DNA of 64,000 nt from JACMLD01 sp038207265 (GTDB lineage Bacteria; Bacteroidota; Bacteroidia; Chitinophagales; Chitinophagaceae), in NCBI GenBank assembly GCA_038207265.1, contig JBBQZZ010000004.1, positions 248,001 through 312,000 on the forward strand, read 5' to 3'. The position numbers were made by a program, and so were the translations under genes. Below, piece after piece: positions 43,041 through 50,196 of this stretch. Position 1 is the first letter of the stretch. Every line of letters starts with the position of its first letter. Under the pieces are notes generated by a model. The model had not been told where the DNA came from. It saw only the letters and a program-made list of their open reading frames with translations, and did not search any database.

Positions 43041-43066
43041 TGTAACATCACATAACTGCTTGCGTC
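43041..43066 (+). promoter_or_regulatory. Putative ECF promoter of peptide units 2 and 3
   Basis: TGTAAC (43041-43046), 17 nt, GTC (43064-43066) in TTGCGTCTTATTT. The spacer differs from the first copy in its first half, so the two elements look specifically kept. The ATG of copy 2 is 71 nt downstream. Confidence 0.6.
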
Positions 43067-43137
43067 TTATTTTCAGAAGTAATTGCAAGAACAACCACCA
43101 GAGAATAAAAAATTAAAAACATCAAAAAAATAATTTT

Positions 43138-43221
43138 ATGAAAGGTAAATACATCACCACACAGATTTTGATAGCCTGCGGCGGTAAGAAAAGAGAACAG
43201 GTTTTGGCAGTAGCTGCTTAA
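43138..43221 (+). CDS. 27-aa peptide gene, copy 2
   Basis: The product starts MKGKYITTQILIACGG and ends KKREQVLAVAA, differing from copy 1 at residues 7 (Ser to Thr) and 22 (Ala to Val). The leader before the ATG repeats that of copy 1 (A-run, then TAATTTTATGAAAGG). There is no terminator between it and copy 3, whose ATG lies 59 bp downstream, so both are probably on one transcript. Confidence 0.75.
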   Translation: MKGKYITTQILIACGGKKREQVLAVAA

Positions 43222-43280
43222 TTGAAAAGAACAATTATTCAGAGAATAAAAACATTCAACAAACCATCAAAAATACTATT

Positions 43281-43364
43281 ATGAAAGGTAAATACATTAG
43301 CACACAGATTTTGATAGCCTGTGGCGGTAAGAAAAGAAAACAGGTTTTGGCAGTAGCTGCTTAA
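43281..43364 (+). CDS. 27-aa peptide gene, copy 3
   Basis: The product starts MKGKYISTQILIACGG and ends KKRKQVLAVAA, with Lys at residue 20. It has no ECF-type promoter of its own; the 59-bp gap from copy 2 repeats part of the leader (CAGAGAATAAAAA). Transcription from the copy 2 promoter is likely. The hairpin terminator follows 28 bp after the stop. Confidence 0.75.
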   Translation: MKGKYISTQILIACGGKKRKQVLAVAA

Positions 43365-43392
43365 TTAATAAGCTTATAAGGGCTAGTATGGC

Positions 43393-43419
43393 AAGTCATC
43401 CGTTTGGGTGACTTTTTTT
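43393..43419 (+). terminator. Terminator of peptide units 2 and 3
   Basis: The same AAGTCATCC/GGGTGACTT stem as after copy 1, loop GTTT, then seven T. Confidence 0.8.
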
Positions 43420-43494
43420 ATTAGACGATTATTATATGCTGGCATGGAATGTTTAAATATTGTTTTTATATTTAAGAAACATAATAAATCTGAA

Positions 43495-44424
43495 ATGCAA
43501 CAACCATATTTACATTCCGATAAATTTAACGTCAATCGCAGAAGATTCATTCTAAATACAGTAAAAGCAACAGGTGGCTTCGCTTTATTGGGTTTACAAT
43601 CCATCAAACCCGTAATCCCATTTTTCCCGCCACTCAATCAATTAACAGTGCAACAGGTTATCGATCTGATTTTAAAGGAAGGTGACTTGCCTGTCTTAAA
43701 AGAAACGGTGGATACCATTAAAGCCGGTAGTGCGGATCAGGTTGTGACTGGTATTGTTACAACCATGTTTGCTACCATCAATGTAATTGAAAAAGCAGCA
43801 AAACTAAATGCAAATTTCATTATCGCCCACGAACCTACTTTTTACAATCATAAGGATGATATTAATTGGGTAGCCAACAATAGTGTAGTAAAGCAAAAGC
43901 TGGAATTACTGGATAAACATAAAATAACCGTATGGCGATTTCACGATTATTGCCATGCGTTGAAACCGGATGCAATAAGTTATGGTGTCGCAAAAAAAGC
44001 GAATTGGCTACCTTACTTTAAAACAGGTCAAAGTTTATTATCCATCCCTTCAATTTCTTTGCTGAATTTGGCAAAACATTTAAAATCTACATTGGGTATT
44101 GAACAACTTAGAATTATTGGGGATCCAAAACAAATTTGTGAGCGCATATGCCTGTTGCCTGGCGCCTGGGGCGGTGTAAATCAAGTGACCACTGCTGAAA
44201 CTCAAAAACCCGATGTGCTGATTGTGGGCGAAGTATCTGAATGGGAAACTGCCGAGTATATCAGGGATGGAAGATTGATGGGTTCTAAAACTTCTCTGAT
44301 TGTACTGGGACATTCAGTAAGCGAAGAGCCGGGCATGGAATGGGTAGCGGACTGGCTTCAACCCAAATTGAGTGGAATAAAAATTACACATATTGCTTCT
44401 GGCAATCCTTTCAGCTTTGTTTAA
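43495..44424 (+). CDS. Nif3-like dinuclear metal protein with a Tat-type signal
   Basis: The 309-aa protein belongs to the Nif3/YbgI family (also called DUF34): IEKAAKLNANFIIAHEPTFYNHKDD carries the first metal-binding His and its neighbours, and the C-terminal part has IVLGHSVSEEPGMEW, the second metal-site His/Glu motif. The N-terminus, NRRRFILNTVKATGGFALLGL, looks like a twin-arginine signal (RRRF plus hydrophobic run), which is unusual: Nif3 proteins are normally cytoplasmic. I start it at the ATG before CAACAACCA, not in the preceding terminator hairpin. The real activity of Nif3 proteins is still debated. Confidence 0.8.
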   Translation: MQQPYLHSDKFNVNRRRFILNTVKATGGFALLGLQSIKPVIPFFPPLNQLTVQQVIDLILKEGDLPVLKETVDTIKAGSADQVVTGIVTTMFATINVIEKAAKLNANFIIAHEPTFYNHKDDINWVANNSVVKQKLELLDKHKITVWRFHDYCHALKPDAISYGVAKKANWLPYFKTGQSLLSIPSISLLNLAKHLKSTLGIEQLRIIGDPKQICERICLLPGAWGGVNQVTTAETQKPDVLIVGEVSEWETAEYIRDGRLMGSKTSLIVLGHSVSEEPGMEWVADWLQPKLSGIKITHIASGNPFSFV

Positions 44425-44491
44425 TTTTTAGAAAGACCTGATAAGAAATACCGGAGGAAAAATGATCGATGTTATTATAATCCCATACGAT

Positions 44492-44734
44492 TCAAAATAC
44501 ACCTAACTCCTCTTTGTTCTTATCCTGGTAACCAAATTCATCGTCTTTTGCCAGTTCCCTGCCGTTGTATTTGCCATACCTTATTACTGTATATACCATC
44601 CAGCAAACAATTATAGGAGAAAGAAAAAACATAGCGACTGCATAATCCCTGGTTGATTCAAATTGAAGCATAATACAATAGGAAACAAGGTAAATAGTAA
44701 CTACAACGGTAGAAAAAATTGCATTACGTAACAT
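44492..44734 (-). CDS. Small two-helix membrane protein
   Basis: The 80-aa protein consists of two hydrophobic helices, FSTVVVTIYLVSYCIMLQF and AVAMFFLSPIIVCWMVYTVI, and a charged cytoplasmic tail (YGKYNGRELAKDDEFGYQD). This layout is frequent in unnamed Bacteroidota proteins. It is monocistronic. The function is unknown. Confidence 0.7.
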   Translation of the reverse strand: MLRNAIFSTVVVTIYLVSYCIMLQFESTRDYAVAMFFLSPIIVCWMVYTVIRYGKYNGRELAKDDEFGYQDKNKEELGVF

Positions 44735-44926
44735 AGTGATGGCTTTATTATACTATTATAAAATTAATACCACTCTCCATACCCGGATCCTTAACACCCG
44801 GCTGGGGCAGATCGTTCTCAACTGTTGATTTTATATCCCCGAAAGTGCAAATTGAACAATCCATTGAATTAATGATGCCTTATTTATCGATTGATGTATA
44901 AAATCTTTATACCTTAACAAAAAACA

Positions 44927-45292
44927 ATGGAATCATACAAACCGGCAAATGTTGACAATTACATAGCTCAATTTCCGGAAACCATTCAAAAATTATTAAG
45001 GCAGATGCGGGCTACAATCCGCAAAGCTGCACCGGATGCAGAAGAAAGTATCAGCTACCAGATGCCAGCTTACAAATATCACGGCGTGCTTGCCTTTTTC
45101 GCCGGATATAAAAATCATATTGGATTTTATCCTACTCCTTCCGGGATAGAAGAATTTAAGAAGGAACTTTCTAAATTTAAGGGAGCAAAAGGATCTGTGC
45201 AGTTTCCTTTGGACCAACCCCTGCCTTTAAAACTGGTTACAAAAATTGTAGTTTACCGGATGAAACAAAATCTGGCCAAAGTCAAGTCTTAA
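44927..45292 (+). CDS. DUF1801 family protein (YdhG/Fra-like)
   Basis: The 121-aa protein is a full DUF1801 domain: VDNYIAQFPETIQKLLRQMRATIRKAAPDAEESISYQMPAYKYHGVLAFFAGYKNHIGFYPT, then VQFPLDQPLPLKLVTKIVVYRM. The ISYxMPAYK and HIGFYP motifs are typical. YdhG-like members have been linked to iron delivery, but most have unknown roles. It lies 160 bp upstream of DGPF/ECF42 module 2. A second DUF1801 domain is fused in the protein at 47 kb. Confidence 0.88.
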   Translation: MESYKPANVDNYIAQFPETIQKLLRQMRATIRKAAPDAEESISYQMPAYKYHGVLAFFAGYKNHIGFYPTPSGIEEFKKELSKFKGAKGSVQFPLDQPLPLKLVTKIVVYRMKQNLAKVKS

Positions 45293-45381
45293 AAATAATA
45301 ATGGTGTCGGCATTCCCGTTGCTTTCTGTATTCAAAACATAAAAACAAGTTAATGGTTGGCGTCAAAATTTTTTGATAATG

Positions 45382-45412
45382 TTGTCCCATTCTTCCACTC
45401 TCACTTGTTATA
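45382..45412 (+). promoter_or_regulatory. Putative ECF42-type promoter of DGPF/sigma module 2
   Basis: TTGTCC (45382-45387), 19 nt, GTTATA (45407-45412), then 39 nt to the ATG. Elements, spacer length and distance to the start are identical to module 1. Confidence 0.65.
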
Positions 45413-45451
45413 GTGTTGTAAACATTATTCAAATATTTCAAACTTAAAAAG

Positions 45452-45805
45452 ATGGATGAATTCATTTTAATTTTCAGGCACCAGGATGGAACTAAGATTG
45501 CTTCACCTGAACAAATGCAAATCTGGATGAAACAAACCATGGATTGGATTGGTAGCATTGCGGCTCAAAATAAATTCAGCAGTGGTACCGGACTTCCATT
45601 TGCCGATGCCAAAGTGGTTTGGCATAACAGTGTAGTTACCAACGGCCCCTTTGGCGATATCAAAGAAACTATTGGTGGCTTTGTTATTGTAAAAGCTTCA
45701 TCAGTTGATGAAGCAGTAGAGTTTGCCAAAGGTTGCCCGGTATTACAGGGCGATGGCAACAGTGTAGAAGTAAGAAAAATCGCGAAAAATGATGCTGTAC
45801 ATTAA
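45452..45805 (+). CDS. DGPF-domain (YCII-like) protein of ECF42 module 2
   Basis: The 117-aa paralogue of the protein in module 1. The key motif reads NGPFGDIKETIGGFVIVKA, with Asn in place of the Asp that names DGPF. The other blocks fit well: EFILIFRHQDGTKIASPEQMQ, then SSVDEAVEFAKGCPVLQGDG. It is followed after 41 bp, including a hairpin, by the ECF42 gene. The function of the family is unknown; co-occurrence with ECF42 sigma factors is well known. Confidence 0.87.
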   Translation: MDEFILIFRHQDGTKIASPEQMQIWMKQTMDWIGSIAAQNKFSSGTGLPFADAKVVWHNSVVTNGPFGDIKETIGGFVIVKASSVDEAVEFAKGCPVLQGDGNSVEVRKIAKNDAVH

Positions 45806-45815
45806 AAAATAATTT

Positions 45816-45839
45816 GTCGCCACTCTTTCTGGTGGCGAC
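45816..45839 (+). terminator. Hairpin between DGPF and sigma genes of module 2
   Basis: GTCGCCAC pairs with GTGGCGAC around an 8-nt loop and is followed by TTTATTT and, 7 nt after the stem, the sigma-factor ATG. It may attenuate transcription or hide the translation start; module 1 has no such element. Confidence 0.55.
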
Positions 45840-45846
45840 TTTATTT

Positions 45847-47070
45847 ATGGAACAAAATGAATTGATACCGCATTTATTCAGAACCGAGTACAGCAAAATC
45901 ATTGCTGTATTGTGCAAACAGTTTGGTATCCATCATATTGAAATTGCAGAGGACATAGCAGCAGATACTTTTCTGTCCGCTGTTGAAAACTGGTCGTATA
46001 AAGGACTTCCTGCCAATCCAACCGCCTGGCTCTATACGGTTGCAAAAAACAAGGCAAAAAATTATTTTGCACACTTTTCAGTTTTAAATGATAAAATAAA
46101 AAAAGAAATCAGCCACACCGCGGAACAGCCGGTTACAGAGATCGATTTATCAAATATCAATATTACAGATAGCCAGTTGCGGATGTTATTTGCTGTTTGT
46201 CATCCCTGTATCTCAGGTGAATCTCAAGTATGCCTCGCACTGCGCGTACTTTGCGGATTTGGAATAGATGAAATTGCAAATGCCTTCTTAACTTCCTCCG
46301 AGACCATTAATAAAAGATTATCCAGGGCAAAAGAAAAATTAAGAAACGAAAATATCCCGATTGAACTTCCATCAGCAAATGAAATAAATGACAGGCTGGA
46401 ATCAGTAACAACAACTCTTTATCTGTTATTCAGTGAAGGTTATTATTCCGAAAACAACAACGCAGTACTGCGCAAAGATCTTTGCCTGGAAGCCATGCGC
46501 CTGACTTACATGTTGGTTGAAAATCCGCAAACCAATCAACCATTTGTAAATGCATTGCTTTCCCTGATGTGTTTTCATGCTTCCAGGTTTGAAGCAAGAG
46601 TAAACGAGAACAATGAACTTATTTTTTACCAGGACCAGGATGAAACACTTTGGAACCGGGATCTGATTTCGAAAGGTGTTTATTTTTTTAAACAATCATC
46701 CCAGGGAAATTCGCTTTCAAGATTTCACCTGGAAGCTGGCATTGCTTTCTGGCATACCATCAAAACAGATAGCAAAGAAAAATGGGAAAATATTTTGCAA
46801 CTCTATAATAAGTTGTTGCAATTGAAATATTCTCCTGTTGCTGCACTGAACAGAACCTATGCTCTTTCCAAAGTCAATGGCAAAGACGCAGCCATTGCCG
46901 AAGCCGAAAAGATAAACCTGGCTAGCAGTCCTTACTATTATACATTGCTGGGAGAATTATACAAAGAAAGCGATTCCGTGAAAGCTAAATTAAATTTTTT
47001 AAAAGCTATGGCATTGGCGAAAACTGCGGCGGACCTGCAAATTATCCAAAGGCAATTGGATACTTTATAA
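45847..47070 (+). CDS. ECF42-type sigma factor with C-terminal TPR-like extension, module 2
   Basis: This 407-aa protein has the same plan as the module 1 sigma factor: region 2 (IEIAEDIAADTFLSAVENW, NPTAWLYTVAKNKAKNY), region 4 (MLFAVCHPCISGESQ, DEIANAFLTSSETINKRLSRAKEKL) and a helical extension with LYLLFSEGYYSE, ALLSLMCFHASRFEARVNENNE and the TPR-like AALNRTYALSKVNGKDAAIAEAE. I chose the ATG right after the hairpin as start, since the frame upstream runs through that hairpin. Two ECF42 copies in one 64-kb window suggest duplication within the lineage. Confidence 0.9.
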   Translation: MEQNELIPHLFRTEYSKIIAVLCKQFGIHHIEIAEDIAADTFLSAVENWSYKGLPANPTAWLYTVAKNKAKNYFAHFSVLNDKIKKEISHTAEQPVTEIDLSNINITDSQLRMLFAVCHPCISGESQVCLALRVLCGFGIDEIANAFLTSSETINKRLSRAKEKLRNENIPIELPSANEINDRLESVTTTLYLLFSEGYYSENNNAVLRKDLCLEAMRLTYMLVENPQTNQPFVNALLSLMCFHASRFEARVNENNELIFYQDQDETLWNRDLISKGVYFFKQSSQGNSLSRFHLEAGIAFWHTIKTDSKEKWENILQLYNKLLQLKYSPVAALNRTYALSKVNGKDAAIAEAEKINLASSPYYYTLLGELYKESDSVKAKLNFLKAMALAKTAADLQIIQRQLDTL

Positions 47071-47152
47071 ATCATCTTAACAGCGTTTCATTTCATTAAT
47101 TTATCTAACTTCAGATTCAGGCAGAATATATATTCAACTAAAACTGATTGCA

Positions 47153-47854
47153 ATGAAAGGCAGCTTGCGTACCTGCGACAAGGGTCATCAATTTTTTAAA
47201 AGTAGCAGTTGTCCTGTTTGCCCGGTTTGTGAAAAAGAAAAAAAACCGGACCACGGATTTCTTGCATTGCTTTCCGCACCTGCACGCAGGGCGCTTGAGG
47301 GAAAAAAAATTACAACTTTAAAAAGCTTGTCAAAATATTCAGAATCTGAAATTCTTCAGCTTCACGGTATTGGGAAAACAACCATCCCGATTCTTCGCGA
47401 AGCCTTGAAAGCTGAAGTGTTATATTTTAAAAAAAATGAAGAGACAACTAAATCTTCTGATTTAAAGTCAGTTGACGCTTATATCGCAAAATGTAAGCAT
47501 CCCTTGCTCAATGTTGTAAAAGCATTGAGAATAATTATTTTATCAACTGACAAATCCATTGGTGAGGAAATTGCCTGGAATGCCCCCAGTTTTTTTTATA
47601 CTGGCAAAATGAAACCCTTCAATCCAAAGGAATATAAAAGGCTGATCGTTAATTTTAATTTATTCAGGGAAGACTGTATCAGGTTAATTTTCCTGACAGG
47701 ATCAAAATTAAATGATAAGTCAGGCTTGCTGGAAGGAGATTATGCAGATGGCAGACGATTGGCTTTGTTTCATAACATGGCGGATGTAAAGAAAAATGAA
47801 AAGGTCTTACAGCAATTAATAAAAAAATGGCTGCTTTTACTGGACAAATATTAA
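47153..47854 (+). CDS. Zinc-ribbon/RNAP alpha-CTD-like protein fused to DUF1801
   Basis: The 233-aa protein has three parts. Residues 6-30 form a Cys/His knuckle (CDKGHQFFKSSSCPVCPVCE). Residues about 35-85 look like the RNA polymerase alpha C-terminal helix-hairpin-helix (LSAPARRALEGKKITTLKSLSKYSESEILQLHGIG). Residues about 105-233 are a DUF1801 domain (SVDAYIAKCKHPLLNVVKALRIIILSTDKSIGEEIAWNAPSFFYTGKMKPFN). The first two parts alone form a known small family; here DUF1801 is added. It may bind DNA or nucleic acid and regulate; this is inference. It lies 82 bp after the ECF42 gene and could be read through from it. Confidence 0.8.
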   Translation: MKGSLRTCDKGHQFFKSSSCPVCPVCEKEKKPDHGFLALLSAPARRALEGKKITTLKSLSKYSESEILQLHGIGKTTIPILREALKAEVLYFKKNEETTKSSDLKSVDAYIAKCKHPLLNVVKALRIIILSTDKSIGEEIAWNAPSFFYTGKMKPFNPKEYKRLIVNFNLFREDCIRLIFLTGSKLNDKSGLLEGDYADGRRLALFHNMADVKKNEKVLQQLIKKWLLLLDKY

Positions 47855-48092
47855 CCATAAGAGGATGTTTAATATAATTACAATTGTATTAAATAAAGTT
47901 AAACAGGGGATTTTTATTACAAGACTTAATGAGGACAATTCGCCACACAAATAAACTTGACTGCTGATTTTATGTTTTAAAATATGCATTTAGTTTAAAG
48001 GAAAACAAAGACTTAATATACCATCCAGTTGCTGGCTTTTACTTTGTTACAAAAAATCGGGATAAATTTTTTTCCGGTAATTATTTATAGCA

Positions 48093-49223
48093 ATGCAGCA
48101 GTTGATAACAAAGCCTGGCATCATTCGCGGGATACAAACATTAGCTTTTGCTTTATTTATTGCGGTCATGGCAGTTCGTGGACAAAAATCCTCCTCGCAA
48201 AATGCGCCAAATATATTTATCATTACTATTAACGGGCTAAGATGGCAGGAAGTTTTTACTGGTGCTGATTCTTTGTTGTTAAAGGATGCCAGGTATGTAA
48301 AAGATATAGGATTGCTCAATCAATTATATGGTGGAACCAATCTATATACGCGGTGAGAAAAGTTATTTCCTTTTCTCTGGAATATTGTTGCAAATAATGG
48401 ACAATTGTACGGTAACAGATCTTATGGTAATAAAGTGAATGTAAAAAACCTGGTAAAAAATTCATATTCCGGTTACAACGAAATTTTTACAGGTTACCCG
48501 GATGCAAATCATTTAAGAAATCGTCCTGTCAATAATATCAATACAAACTTGCCCGATTGGGTTAACCATTTACCTGGCTATCAGGGAAAAGTAATGGTTT
48601 TCAGTTCCTGGAACCTATTTCCTTTTATCCTCAATAAAACTGCAAATCACTTACCTGTAAACAGCGGATACGATAGAATACTAGCGGGGGATCAACAAAC
48701 TGCAACCATCAATTTGGTTCAGGATAGCATTCAGTCAAAAGAAGATTACCGGTAAGATCAACTTACATTTCTACTCGCCAAACAATAGATACAAACAAGT
48801 CATCCCAAAATGCTGGTGTTGAGTCTGGGAGAATCGGATGAATACGCGCACGACGGACAATACGATATTTACCTGCGAAGAGCGGCAGATGTTGATAAAA
48901 TGATTGAGGAATTATGGTACCTTGTTCAAACCGATAATTTCTATAAAGGAAAAACAACGTTTATCATTACCACTGACCATGGGCGTGGTAAAAAACCAAG
49001 TACCTGGCGTCAACATGATCTTTTTAAAAAAGGCGCCGGAGAAACATGGTTAGCCGTTCTGGGAGCCGGCATTGATGCAAAGGGTGAAGTTAAAAATGAG
49101 CAACAGATTTACCAGGAGCAATTCGCCCAAACAATTGCAACCCTTATGGGTGTAAAGTTTACCCCTGATCATGCAACCGGTGAGGCCATCGATTTAAATT
49201 CCATTGCCGGTAAGCAGGATTAA
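48093..49223 (+). pseudogene. AlkP-superfamily hydrolase gene broken by three in-frame stops
   Basis: The reading frame is continuous over about 377 codons except for three stops, with no frameshift: TGA at 48354-48356, TAA at 48753-48755 and TAG at 48786-48788. The first interrupts NLYTR-EKLFPFLWNIV, exactly where the family has an RREK motif, so it looks like a CGA to TGA change. The second and third lie in a stretch QLTFLLAKQ that continues into LVLSLGESDEYAHDGQYD, also a conserved block. The N-terminus has a signal anchor and NIFIITINGLRWQEVFTGAD; the C-terminus keeps TTDHGRG and metal-ligand residues. The original protein was an exported alkaline-phosphatase-superfamily hydrolase. Confidence 0.82.
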
Positions 49224-49305
49224 TCAGATGTTCAGCTTCTTCATTCCGTTGTTGGATTTATCCGTCTTTCTCTGATGATGGCAATTTTTCTATATTTACA
49301 AATAC

Positions 49306-49776
49306 ATGAATCATGTTACTATCAGGAAAGCATCAATTGAAGACCTGCCGCAGCTCAGGGTATTTGAGCAGGGTGTTATTGAAGCTGAACGTCCCTTTGA
49401 TAAAACTTTAAAAAAAGGATCTATAGAATATTACGATTTGGAAGCGATGATTATGGCTGAGCACATAGAACTGTTGGTAGCAGAAGTAAAAGGCAAGTTG
49501 ATTGGATCCGGGTATGCCCGTATAGAAAATGCAAAAACCTACCTGCAACACCAGAAACACGCATATCTTGGCTTTATGTACGTACTACCAGCATACAGGG
49601 GCCAGGCTATAAACCAAAAAATTATTGAAGCTTTAAAACATTGGGCTGTACATAGGCAAATAACAGAATTTCGGCTTGATGTATATTTTGAAAATTTGCC
49701 TGCTATTAAAGCTTATGAAAAAGCTGGCTTTGGTAAACATATGATTGAAATGCGGATGAGTACAAATGAACACTAA
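49306..49776 (+). CDS. GNAT family acetyltransferase
   Basis: The 156-aa protein is a single GNAT domain. It starts VTIRKASIEDLPQLRVFEQGV, continues with LLVAEVKGKLIGSGYARIE, and carries the acetyl-CoA-binding motif A in HAYLGFMYVLPAYRGQAINQKIIEAL, where the usual R/Q-x-x-G-x-G/A site reads RGQAIN. It ends with LDVYFENLPAIKAYEKAGFGKHMIEM, motif B. It transfers an acetyl group to an amine; the acceptor is unknown. Single gene; the tRNA follows. Confidence 0.88.
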   Translation: MNHVTIRKASIEDLPQLRVFEQGVIEAERPFDKTLKKGSIEYYDLEAMIMAEHIELLVAEVKGKLIGSGYARIENAKTYLQHQKHAYLGFMYVLPAYRGQAINQKIIEALKHWAVHRQITEFRLDVYFENLPAIKAYEKAGFGKHMIEMRMSTNEH

Positions 49777-49786
49777 AACGTCAAAC

Positions 49787-49813
49787 TTGGGATATCACTA
49801 CAAATTAAATTTG
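49787..49813 (+). promoter_or_regulatory. Possible promoter of the tRNA-Val gene
   Basis: TTG (49787-49789), 16 nt, TAAATTTG (49806-49813), 23 nt before the mature tRNA 5' end. The spacer is a little shorter than usual for TTG-N(17-23)-TANNTTTG. Confidence 0.45.
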
Positions 49814-49836
49814 TTTTCATTCACAACTTATAAATT

Positions 49837-49911
49837 GGACTGCTAGCTCAGTTGGTTTAGAGCGCTGCTTTGACAGAGCAGAGGTCACTGGTTCGAGCCC
49901 AGTGCAGTTCA
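49837..49911 (+). tRNA. tRNA-Val (GAC)
   Basis: A full cloverleaf of 75 nt. Acceptor stem GGACTGC pairs with GCAGTTC. D arm runs through AGCTCAGTTGGTTTAGAGC. The anticodon stem CTGCT/AGCAG encloses TTGACAG, with anticodon GAC at 49872-49874. The variable loop is short and the T arm is ACTGG-TTCGAGC-CCAGT. CCA is not encoded. GAC reads the valine codons GUC and GUU. Confidence 0.95.
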
Positions 49912-49925
49912 CACAATTAAAAAAT

Positions 49926-49954
49926 TAAGCCGGCATTATGGTGCCGGCTTATTA
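49926..49954 (+). terminator. Terminator after tRNA-Val
   Basis: TAAGCCGGCA pairs with TGCCGGCTTA around TTATGG, 14 nt after the tRNA. T-run is short (TTATTA). The stem is symmetric and may also end the convergent 63-aa protein genes. Confidence 0.65.
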
Positions 49955-49969
49955 TCGAAGTGAGGTTTT

Positions 49970-50161
49970 TTAATAAGAAAAATATCTTCTTGCAGTCTGT
50001 GTCCTTTTCCTGCGTTGAATGTTCCACATATCTGCTGAACTGAATGTTTTAGAAGGTTGATGACTGTATCTGCCAAATAAAATGTCTTTTACTTGCTTTA
50101 CCTGGTTTTCAGTTTGTTCGGTACTTACTGCTGTAAATAAGTTTGATGATTGCGTTTTCAT
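49970..50161 (-). CDS. 63-aa small protein with ADMWNI motif, copy B
   Basis: I do not know a named family. The protein is basic; it starts MKTQSSNLFTAVSTEQTENQ and ends with a block shared with its upstream neighbour: KTFSSADMWNIQRRKRTQTARRYFSY. The shared consensus is KTFS(S/T)ADMWNI(Q/H)R, then (K/N)-x-R-T-x-x-x-R-R-Y. No signal peptide. It is second in a two-gene unit with copy A, 35 bp downstream of it. Arg-rich ends of this kind suggest binding to a nucleic acid or to ribosomes, which is a guess. Confidence 0.75.
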   Translation of the reverse strand: MKTQSSNLFTAVSTEQTENQVKQVKDILFGRYSHQPSKTFSSADMWNIQRRKRTQTARRYFSY

Positions 50162-50196
50162 GATCTTTTATTTAAAATGTTTTTAATTGTGTTTGT

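Larger units (their letters stand above)
42750..43419 (+). repeat. Tandem array of three peptide-gene units with repeated promoters and terminators
   Basis: Two complete modules (promoter, 27-codon gene, terminator) plus one promoterless gene in between. Module 1: promoter 42761, gene 42853, hairpin 42965. Module 2: promoter 43041, genes 43138 and 43281, hairpin 43393. The leaders share TTGCGTCTTATTT and a run of A before ATTTTATGAAAGG. The repeats are unevenly spaced and contain genes, so this is not CRISPR. Confidence 0.8.

Noticed and set aside
42750..43419. Three similar repeats that could suggest a CRISPR-like array
   Set aside because: The repeats contain intact reading frames with start and stop, differ in spacing, and come with promoters and terminators; there are no uniform short spacers.
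48354..48356. TGA in the AlkP gene as selenocysteine
   Set aside because: A TAA and a TAG interrupt the same frame further on, no stem-loop of SECIS type is seen behind the TGA, and the family has Arg there.
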